Shown piece by piece: positions 9,266 through 16,161 of a stretch of 64,000 nt of DNA (the first letter of the stretch is position 1; each line of letters opens with the position of its first letter). Position numbers and translations under genes: made by a program. The DNA is from Ktedonobacteria bacterium brp13 (GTDB taxonomy: Bacteria > Chloroflexota > Ktedonobacteria > Ktedonobacterales > Ktedonobacteraceae). The DNA lies in NCBI GenBank assembly GCA_015099395.1, contig AP024096.1, forward strand, positions 2,852,001 through 2,916,000, in the 5' to 3' direction. Under the pieces are notes generated by a model. The model was not told where the DNA came from. It saw only the letters and a program-made list of their open reading frames with translations, and did not search any database.

Positions 9266-9430
9266 CATCCTTTCCTGTGAATTCCTATTTTTTGGTACCA
9301 GAGGTTTTATTGTGAAGGTTGTTTAAAAAACTTCACCAGTTAGTGGGGCACCACCCATCACGTCCGCTTGCCAATAATGTTCACTATCGCCTGTAAAGAT
9401 GCTAAAAAACCTTGTCCCCCTCTTTGAGGG

Positions 9431-10874
9431 CTGATTCTTACCCACATTTTACAAACGGAGGTGAAAAGCCAGTTGAACGCCCTCAAGAAGTGTCTGCAAG
9501 AAGAGCCACCCTTTCCAGATGGTTCGCCATCCGGGAGGGCCGTCAGAGGCACGAGCCAGGTACCCACCCAGGCGTGCTATCTCGATCCAAAATGTGCTCA
9601 ACGTCATGGTGGTCGGCGATTGGTCAGAGCGCTCAGCCAATACAGCAAGCATCAGAGGATCGATGACCTCAGAAGCCAGGCGCTCTGGATCAACGCGCGC
9701 GAGCTCACGTACTTGCAACAAGCGAATAGCCAGCGGGGACAAGAATCCCAACAAACGGATCAGGCTGTCAACCTGTTGCAATTGCCGCTCTTCAATGCGA
9801 CACCCACTTTTGAGACACTGATGATAGTCTTCAACCAACCAACGATGCTTGTACCACTCGACGCGCTCCCACGCCTGTTCCATCGTCGTTGTCGGAACCG
9901 AGGTCAACAGCACCCATTCCAGTGGCTTTTCGCCTTCAGGAGCGTGTTCTTCCCACACGCGAACGACCCACACCGGCATCGGGTCTTGGCTCGCTTGCGG
10001 TTCATTGCGCGGAGGCAAGAGCGTCATCTGTCCAAACGCCATCTGGAGTTGGGTCTCGCGAGCTTGGTGTCCATGCCGAGCGGGGATCTCGAATGGACGG
10101 CTTGCTTGGCTCAACCAGGATCGTGTCCGCATCAACGAGTAGGCAATCTCTTCATCCTCATGCTCGATGCGGCGGTTTTGGGCTGCCCGGACCAAAAAGT
10201 GGGTCTTCGTCTGCTGACACGTCTGAAAAAAGGGGAACATATCGGCACCTCGATCGCCCACATGAACCCAGATCTTTCCTGGATCGGGCGTCCCAATCGC
10301 CAGCACCTGGCGCATCCAGACGTCCGTTTCCCGTTCTTCTCTTTTGAGGCGTTGATGGCGTTGTTCCCCTTTGGGAGCAGGTACACGCACGAATGGTTCT
10401 TGTGCCAAACATCCAAGCACTTCTCGCCCCTCAGGATGAGGGCAGACCGCAAGCACTGTTTGCACAAAAAATCCGCGCCCACGTTCATTGCCAATTTGCC
10501 CGACACCGCTGATTTTGTGGCGATGCGACAGATCAATATCGGTCGTATCTTGGACCAACAAGGTCACCGCAGAGGTGTTGGCTTGTTCTTTTGTCTGCTG
10601 CACATGTGGTTGTATCAGTTCCGCAAAGGTCACATCGGGTTCGTTAAGCAAACGATACAAGGCTTTCATCTCTTTCCAGGAGTGCATTTGAGTGGGCAGA
10701 GACCCCAGTGGATTTTCTGCCAAGCAGGCCGACACATGCACTGCTCGTCTCGTTCGACGCATATCGTGCAGTTGGACCGTCCCAAAGGTTCGCTCGGCCC
10801 AGCTTTTAGGATCCAGTATGTCTTGTTTGTTCATCCTGCATTTTATCACTTTGTAAAATGTGGGTAAGAATCAG
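9431..10874 (-). mobile_element. IS4-family (IS50/Tn5-like) insertion sequence
   Basis: The ends are inverted repeats: CTGATTCTTACCCACATTTT at 9431 and its complement ending at 10874, about 25 bp in total. The nine bases CTTTGAGGG are duplicated at 9422-9430 and 10875-10883, the 9-bp length typical of IS50-type elements. The element is 1444 bp with one transposase gene. Confidence 0.93.
9449..10834 (-). CDS. IS4-family Tn5-like transposase
   Basis: The protein starts with the Tn5-type DNA-binding domain (WAERTFGTVQLHDMRRTRR, then MHSWKEMKALYRLLNEPDVT). A DDE core follows with LLVQDTTDIDL, HVGDRGADMF and the YREK signature in YKHRWLVEDYHQCLK. At about 461 aa it matches the family length. The ATG at 10834 is the first ATG next to the domain. 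An in-frame GTG at 10849 would add five residues, and neither start has a convincing ribosome site. The frame is uninterrupted, so the gene looks functional. Confidence 0.88.
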   Translation of the reverse strand: MNKQDILDPKSWAERTFGTVQLHDMRRTRRAVHVSACLAENPLGSLPTQMHSWKEMKALYRLLNEPDVTFAELIQPHVQQTKEQANTSAVTLLVQDTTDIDLSHRHKISGVGQIGNERGRGFFVQTVLAVCPHPEGREVLGCLAQEPFVRVPAPKGEQRHQRLKREERETDVWMRQVLAIGTPDPGKIWVHVGDRGADMFPFFQTCQQTKTHFLVRAAQNRRIEHEDEEIAYSLMRTRSWLSQASRPFEIPARHGHQARETQLQMAFGQMTLLPPRNEPQASQDPMPVWVVRVWEEHAPEGEKPLEWVLLTSVPTTTMEQAWERVEWYKHRWLVEDYHQCLKSGCRIEERQLQQVDSLIRLLGFLSPLAIRLLQVRELARVDPERLASEVIDPLMLAVLAERSDQSPTTMTLSTFWIEIARLGGYLARASDGPPGWRTIWKGWLFLQTLLEGVQLAFHLRL

Positions 10875-11124
10875 CTTTGAGGGGGGGGAGATAGCTTTAG
10901 CTATCGGGGGGAGCTATCCTTCACTTATGCTGCTCACTATCATTCTACGCTAAATAGTACTTTAGTCTCTACGGTCTATAATCGAGGATTACAGGGCATT
11001 GCTAACGTTTTACTCCCCCCTGCCGCTAAGGCGGCTTTCCCCCCTCAAAGAGGAGGGCTTAAGGTGCGTTAGCTTCGTTTCCTGGATGGCGTACAGCACC
11101 TCTCGTGACGGGGAAATGCGCTGG

Positions 11125-11676
11125 TTAGTTGAGGGGTGGGCACTCTTCACGGAACGTCTGCACCATTTTGCCGACCTCTAACAGGGGACGATGCAGGGCA
11201 GTGGGGGTTGTCAGGTCAAGGGTCAGGATCTTGCTATTGATGCGGCGTAGCGTCTCGTCGTAGTACGCTGCAGTCTGCTCGACTTCGGCATTGAAGGCGC
11301 GTTTCTCGCGCTCGAAGAGCGGTACGCGGCGTCTACGCAGCTTGCGTGCGGTGTGGAGCACACGTTCAATACGGCTCTGCGCCTGTGCGATATCCGCATC
11401 TATCTGACGGAGCAGTTCAATCTCCAGGGGGACATTGCCACTATTCTTGAGGATACCATAGGCCATCGCGTTATCGTCGGCCTCACGATGCAGATCGAGA
11501 TCAAGCGGCTTCCCCATGCCCGGCAAGTTATCAAACTCGCCACGCGCCTGAGCATCCCGAATAACCTCCTCGACACGATTCATGATCGGACCAGCGATGC
11601 GGCTCGTCTTTGGCTGCTGCTCTACTCGCTGAGTAGACGGCTGATCCTGTTGCTTACGCCAATCCACAAAATCCAT
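11125..11676 (-). CDS. DUF1992 / DnaJC28-like protein
   Basis: The 183-aa cytoplasmic protein has the DUF1992 core: VEEVIRDAQARGEFDNLPG, then GKPLDLD and the acidic-basic helix MAYGILKNSGNVPLEIELL. The molecular role of bacterial DUF1992 proteins is not established; the domain also occurs in the eukaryotic J-protein DNAJC28. No J domain is present here. The ATG at 11676 has AAGGAGGT 7 bases upstream, which rules out the in-frame start at 11697. It is on the same strand as larC, 57 bases downstream of it, and may share its transcript. Confidence 0.8.
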   Translation of the reverse strand: MDFVDWRKQQDQPSTQRVEQQPKTSRIAGPIMNRVEEVIRDAQARGEFDNLPGMGKPLDLDLHREADDNAMAYGILKNSGNVPLEIELLRQIDADIAQAQSRIERVLHTARKLRRRRVPLFEREKRAFNAEVEQTAAYYDETLRRINSKILTLDLTTPTALHRPLLEVGKMVQTFREECPPLN

Positions 11677-11733
11677 AGATAACACCTCCTTAAACACAGC
11701 ACATACCGCTGAGATAGAACAAGCTAGCAGATT

Positions 11734-12927
11734 CTACTGCACATTTTGTGATACGTCCGACTTGCGGATTGCGTCACGCACGATCTCATAGACTTCAATC
11801 AAGGGTATGCCATTTTCTTGCGCGAGCCGCTGGCACTCCTCATACTCAGGGGAGGCACTGATGAATTCTCCCCGCACACGCTTGACCTTCACCAGCGTTG
11901 GCCCTAGCGCGGTCTCGATCTGTACCTGCTCACGTTGCGCGATGAGACGAGTCATAAGCTGCGTACGCACACCCAGCGTGCTGGTCTCACGCAGCAAGAT
12001 CAACGAGAGGGTCTCGCTCAACTTCGGCGGACAGATGACAGTTACCATCGTAGCCGGACGATCCTTCTTCATCTGTATCGGCGTATAAGTCACATCCAGA
12101 GCACCAGCCGCCAAGAGCCGCTCCATCAAGGCACCCAACAGTTCTCCACTCATATTATCGATATTTGTCTCGATCACGACAACCTGATCGCTATCATTCT
12201 TATGCGCTTGCGTACCAGGCTCGTAGCCCACATAAAGATGAGCCACACCAAATTTATCTTCTGTGAAGTGCGGGTGAAAAAATTCGACATAGCCATGGCC
12301 CGCACGCTCTATCCGCATAATCGGGTTACCATAGTGGGCCAGGGTGGCAAGCAACGCTACACCTATCTCATTACAGGTTGTGTTGCTCACATCCCGCTCA
12401 CTCGCTCGCCAATAGAGATTGGCATTGCGACCAATTTCTATGGTCACAGGCGAGGTGGTGGATAGGATCGGTAGCTCGGAGCAGTAAATGTCCTGGATAT
12501 GGAGCAGATGAAAGCCCAGTAAGACAGCACAGATCTCTGCCATATCAAGCGCAGAAAACTGAACGGATGGGACTGCTCCTCTGGTTGCACGGCTTGCATC
12601 CTCAATACACTGAAGGGTCGCGAGTACCTTTGTCACAACTACGGTCGGGAGCGTGGAACTCTCTTCCAGGGCGAAGTGCCACTCGGGAACAGATAGACCC
12701 TCCTCACGCCTGTTGGGCTGAGCTTCCATCATCGTACCCGTGGCAACCGGTGAACGGAATCGCTGCCATTTCAGGCGATAGACATCAAATTGCGGAACAG
12801 AGAATAGTATCCTCTTCAGCTTATCCGTATCCAGACCAGCGTCGAGCAAAGCCGCAAGCAACATAGATGCGCTCACACCAGCAGAGCAGTCGATATAAGC
12901 CAGCTTCCCAACCATAATGGTACCCAT
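11734..12927 (-). CDS. larC: LarC-like nickel insertion protein (nickel-pincer cofactor biosynthesis)
   Basis: LarC inserts nickel into the pyridinium bis-thiocarboxylate precursor, giving the nickel-pincer cofactor of lactate racemase and related enzymes. The 397-aa length is normal. The opening KLAYIDCSAGVSASMLLAALLDAG aligns with the family's DCxSGxSGDMxxGALxDAG, but the usual SGD appears as SAS. The second half shows ETNIDNMSGELLGALMERLLAAGALDVTYTPIQMKK, the most conserved LarC2 segment. The start is 12927 or the in-frame ATG at 12915. The only ribosome-like run, GAGGGGG, is close to the former. No larB, larE or larA lies nearby, so partners must be elsewhere. Confidence 0.85.
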   Translation of the reverse strand: MGTIMVGKLAYIDCSAGVSASMLLAALLDAGLDTDKLKRILFSVPQFDVYRLKWQRFRSPVATGTMMEAQPNRREEGLSVPEWHFALEESSTLPTVVVTKVLATLQCIEDASRATRGAVPSVQFSALDMAEICAVLLGFHLLHIQDIYCSELPILSTTSPVTIEIGRNANLYWRASERDVSNTTCNEIGVALLATLAHYGNPIMRIERAGHGYVEFFHPHFTEDKFGVAHLYVGYEPGTQAHKNDSDQVVVIETNIDNMSGELLGALMERLLAAGALDVTYTPIQMKKDRPATMVTVICPPKLSETLSLILLRETSTLGVRTQLMTRLIAQREQVQIETALGPTLVKVKRVRGEFISASPEYEECQRLAQENGIPLIEVYEIVRDAIRKSDVSQNVQ

Positions 12928-12944
12928 GCCCCCTCACAATACAA

Positions 12945-12978
12945 AAAAGTGGAAAGTATGCGAACACTTTCCACTTTT
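12945..12978 (-). terminator. Intrinsic terminator after glgA
   Basis: The arms AAAAGTGGAAAGT (12945-12957) and its complement (12966-12978) form a perfect 13-bp stem with an 8-base loop. Read on the minus strand it ends in a run of six T, so it terminates transcription coming from glgA before larC. Confidence 0.85.
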
Positions 12979-13066
12979 GCCACAGGCAATACGCTACACA
13001 CAATTGAGTATGCTTGCCGTCCCTGGATAAATGTCACAATATAACATATTGTAACAGCTTCTGAGA

Positions 13067-14536
13067 CTATTTACCTTCTTTATGGTACTCCAGCGCATTA
13101 CGATAGACTTCGACGTAGCGGAGTGCAGAAGCTTTCCACGAATGATCGACGGCCATACCATGCAACTGCAGAGCCTGCCAGATCTCTTTATGCGGGAAAA
13201 GCGTCAGAGCGCGTACGATGGCCGCAAAGAACTCCCAGGCATCGTAGCTCTTAAAGACAAAACCATTCCCCTCTCCAGTCACTGGATTGTACTCCTGTAC
13301 GGTATCCGCCAGACCACCAACCTGACGTACAATCGGCACACTACCGTAGCGCATAGCAATCATCTGACCAAGACCACACGGCTCGAAGCGTGATGGCATC
13401 AAGAACATATCACTGCCTGCATAGATATGGTGTTCAATCTCAGCATTAAAGGTCAGAAAGACCGCAACCTGCTCAGGATAGCGCGTCATCAGACTCTGGA
13501 ACTGCTCATGATAGCGCTGCTCACCAACACCCGAAAGCACAAACTGCACACCCTGCGAAAGTAGCGGCTGCATAATCTGCATCAAAAGATCCAGCCCCTT
13601 CTGGTCCGCCAGGCGCGAGATCATACCCAGGAGCGGCACAGTCGGGTTGACTGGCAGGTGTGCCATCTCTTGTAATGAGACCTTGTTGAGCCCTCGCTTA
13701 TCTAAGCCCTGCGCATCAAAGCTCGCCTCCAGGAAACGATCATCATTCGGATCGTACTCCTGGTAATCGACGCCATTCAGAATGCCAAAGAGCCGATCGC
13801 GTCGTGAACGCAACATATGATCAAGTTTCTCACCAAAAGTAGGGGTTAGAATTTCTTGCGCATAACGTTCGCTTACAGTCGTCACAGCATCGGCAAACAG
13901 GATACCGCGCCCCATAATATCCACCACATTCGCCAGTTCCGCAATCTGTGGATAGACAAAACCATTGGAAGCCACACCGGCTACCTCAAGTAGACGATAT
14001 CCAAAGATGCCCTGATATGCCAGATTATGAATAGTATAGACAGAGGCAGTATGAGCGAAAAAAGGATCATCACGATAGATAGTGTGCATCCAATTTGGCA
14101 CAATACCAGTATGCCAATCATTACAATGAACAATATCAGGCGACCAATCCAGAGCGCGAACGGCCTCCAGGGCGGCACGACAAAACAAAATAAAACGCTC
14201 GCCATCATCGGTATACCCGTAAATATTCTCCCGATCAAAGAAGCGCGGAGCATCGATCATATACACAGGGATGTGATCGCCAATCTCAGCCTTCGTCACC
14301 CCAACCTGCACCTGGTAACTGCCCATCGGAACAGAGACCGCATCAAACATCTCCGTCAACTGGAAATGCTGCGAGTCCACCTGTCGATAGCGTGGCATTA
14401 CCAGACGTACATCGTGACCAAACGCCTGCAACGCCTTAGGCAGTGCTCCAACAATTTCAGCTAAACCACCGGCTTTAGCGAACGGCACAATTTCAGCAGC
14501 AAGGATCAGAACCTTGAGAGGTTGTTCAGACTGCAT
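13067..14536 (-). CDS. glgA: Glycogen synthase (ADP-glucose, GT5)
   Basis: GlgA extends alpha-1,4-glucan chains from ADP-glucose in the cytoplasm. The 489-aa protein has the N-terminal nucleotide-sugar loop KAGGLAEIVGALP (K21-L25), the HCNDWHTG segment, and the C-terminal GT-B site SRFEPCGLGQMIAMRYGSVP with VGGLADTV. The start ATG at 14536 has AGGG about 8 bases upstream and an extended -10 box 30 bases further. No other glycogen genes are adjacent. An intrinsic terminator follows the gene. Confidence 0.95.
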   Translation of the reverse strand: MQSEQPLKVLILAAEIVPFAKAGGLAEIVGALPKALQAFGHDVRLVMPRYRQVDSQHFQLTEMFDAVSVPMGSYQVQVGVTKAEIGDHIPVYMIDAPRFFDRENIYGYTDDGERFILFCRAALEAVRALDWSPDIVHCNDWHTGIVPNWMHTIYRDDPFFAHTASVYTIHNLAYQGIFGYRLLEVAGVASNGFVYPQIAELANVVDIMGRGILFADAVTTVSERYAQEILTPTFGEKLDHMLRSRRDRLFGILNGVDYQEYDPNDDRFLEASFDAQGLDKRGLNKVSLQEMAHLPVNPTVPLLGMISRLADQKGLDLLMQIMQPLLSQGVQFVLSGVGEQRYHEQFQSLMTRYPEQVAVFLTFNAEIEHHIYAGSDMFLMPSRFEPCGLGQMIAMRYGSVPIVRQVGGLADTVQEYNPVTGEGNGFVFKSYDAWEFFAAIVRALTLFPHKEIWQALQLHGMAVDHSWKASALRYVEVYRNALEYHKEGK

Positions 14537-14568
14537 ACAAATTCCCTCCCACTCACGAAATGTAATTT

Positions 14569-14574
14569 ATTATA
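14569..14574 (-). promoter_or_regulatory. Extended -10 box upstream of glgA
   Basis: On the minus strand the sequence TGCTATAAT occurs here, a consensus -10 with the TGn extension. No good -35 hexamer is visible at 16-18 bases, as expected for extended -10 promoters. Confidence 0.55.
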
Positions 14575-14926
14575 GCATGTTAGCATGGTAGGACGGAAGG
14601 TAAAAAAGTCAGCAAATAAAGCAACCAGGCACAATTCAGCGCAATTTGTGAGACAGGAAGACGAATTCAGCGCTTCGCTACGCCATCCGAGGGTATCGTT
14701 AGTCGTCTTCGATACCCGTCTCCAAAGAAAGAATTTCGGCCAGTGCAGCAGCTGGTAAATGACCTGAATGAACTGGTGTAAATAACCCGCTCACGAGGCC
14801 CACGGGTTGCACAACAAGGGTGCTCCTTGGCGTGAATCGGATGGGTTGCGAAACGTCCAGGACATGCGAAACGCTTTCATCCCGAACAGCTCACTGCGAC
14901 AGTTGTTGAGGGATCCCTCTCTTTGC
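14575..14926. other. Intergenic stretch between glgA and the ATP-grasp-like gene
   Basis: I see no convincing coding region. An 8-bp stem GGGTATCG/CGATACCC (14691-14698 and 14710-14717) lies about 210 bases downstream of the ATP-grasp-like gene's stop and has no T run. It may be a weak terminator. Confidence 0.5.
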
Positions 14927-16006
14927 TTATCTGGTATCTTCAGGCGCTTCAGACTCCTCTCGCTTCATGCTTGCTACTGCTGTTTTGACCAGTTTCGGCA
15001 AAGCCGAATCCGGAAAAGGATACACGGAGCTGACATTTATTTCGCACAAGACATAGGTATCTTCACCCGCTACGGTCTTTGGTCCATAGAGAAAGTCCGC
15101 ATCCCAAATAATCGGTAGCGCTTCCGTTTCAATATCGAGGAGCTTTTGCAACTGTGGAATCCACTCGGCTTCCATCTTTCTTCTCAATGCCTGGAACTCT
15201 GGTTGCGATTCAGCATAATAGAGTCTCGGTTGTGGCTGGAGGGGTTCGGAACCGCTCTCTGGTCGGAGTAAAGCAGTGACATATTGATGCCCGAAGCCAA
15301 CAACCTGGTTCTGGGACATGTAGCAACGTACCATACCGTGAGGAACGGGAGAGTGAAAGGGCTGGTCAATCATTTGCCCAGATTCAGCAAAATAGGCTTC
15401 GCTCTGGTTTAAGAATTCGCTTAGTAACATTTTTTCCTCTGTACTGTTGCGAAGTGCGTGAAGAACGTGCACAACAGGGTCTGGCTCTTGTGCACCACTC
15501 CCATCAACCAATTCCACCCTCCAGACTCCAATCCCATTATTCCCACGATTTTGTTTTAATACACGCGATGAACCATCAGCAAGGCGAGCTGGTAATTGCT
15601 GACGGAGGTCATCTGTGTTTTTATAGAGATGAATATCGCCCCCCCAACCCATTTCGCGTGTCTGGAAGAGAACCTCTTTCGTCCCCATTTTCAAGATGAC
15701 ATCTGGGTGTGTACTGACAAAGACGCCATGTGAGGCAACATCTCTCAACATGTCATCAAGCATCGCTCGATTCGTTTCGTCTTGAATGGGGTTCACCCAT
15801 ACAAGAACGCCATCGACGTCATGGAGTTGACGTTGCACCTCATCAACAAATGCATCATTGTACACGGCAGGCTCAGCCAAAAAATTGTAACGTTCAAATT
15901 CTGCAAAAATCTTTTGGAACCTATTATTTTCAGTCGTTGCATTATCGCGCGTTTCGCGGTCACCGTGCCAAAGAATTGCGACGCGTGGATTTCTCTTCAA
16001 TGTCAT
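14927..16006 (-). CDS. ATP-grasp-like protein (Cj0069-type)
   Basis: The 359-aa soluble protein has the layout of an ATP-grasp ligase. It has an N-terminal Rossmann-like part (VAILWHGDRETRDNA), a central lysine segment SSRVLKQNRGNNGIGVWRVEL that fits the nucleotide-binding loop, and a C-terminal metal-site segment, IIWDADFLYG then YVLCEINVSSVYPFPDSAL. The last resembles the D...ExN magnesium triad. I associate it with the uncharacterised Cj0069-like group; no substrate is known to me. The ATG at 16006 has GAAGGAA upstream. It diverges from a PAS kinase gene that starts 156 bases away. Confidence 0.6.
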   Translation of the reverse strand: MTLKRNPRVAILWHGDRETRDNATTENNRFQKIFAEFERYNFLAEPAVYNDAFVDEVQRQLHDVDGVLVWVNPIQDETNRAMLDDMLRDVASHGVFVSTHPDVILKMGTKEVLFQTREMGWGGDIHLYKNTDDLRQQLPARLADGSSRVLKQNRGNNGIGVWRVELVDGSGAQEPDPVVHVLHALRNSTEEKMLLSEFLNQSEAYFAESGQMIDQPFHSPVPHGMVRCYMSQNQVVGFGHQYVTALLRPESGSEPLQPQPRLYYAESQPEFQALRRKMEAEWIPQLQKLLDIETEALPIIWDADFLYGPKTVAGEDTYVLCEINVSSVYPFPDSALPKLVKTAVASMKREESEAPEDTR

Positions 16007-16047
16007 AAGAATTCCTTCTCTTTCTTATCCGGCAAGACAATGGTACA

Positions 16048-16161
16048 GCTTGCTTGTTTCTCGAATATATCACATCATTTCAATAGACTTCTTGATGTCA
16101 GCGTAGGGAAGCATCTTCCTTACCAGGGATGGGGCCATGTGAAAGGGATAGCTACCGCAAT
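16048..16161 (+). promoter_or_regulatory. Duplicated upstream region of the PAS kinase genes
   Basis: The segment CAGCTTGCTT through ATATCACATCATTTCAATAG and the pre-start run GTGAAAGGGATAG recur on the other strand upstream of the second PAS kinase (about 32740-32860). Conservation of a non-coding stretch between paralogues suggests it holds their promoter or a regulator site. I cannot name the -35/-10 boxes with confidence. Confidence 0.6.

Larger units (their letters stand above)
9379..11066. repeat. MITE family 1 copy interrupted by an IS4/Tn5-type element
   Basis: The left arm (9379-9430, CACTATCGCCTGTAAAG onward) and the rest (10875-11066, with the GATAGC hairpin at about 10890 and a complementary arm near 11012-11050) form one MITE copy. 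The IS sits in the same CTTTGAGGG core that the neighbouring copy uses, so two independent insertions chose the equivalent site. Confidence 0.78.

Noticed and set aside
9461..10867. 468-codon open frame on the plus strand
   Set aside because: It is antisense across the whole Tn5-like transposase gene, whose minus-strand frame has the catalytic signature and intact IS ends.
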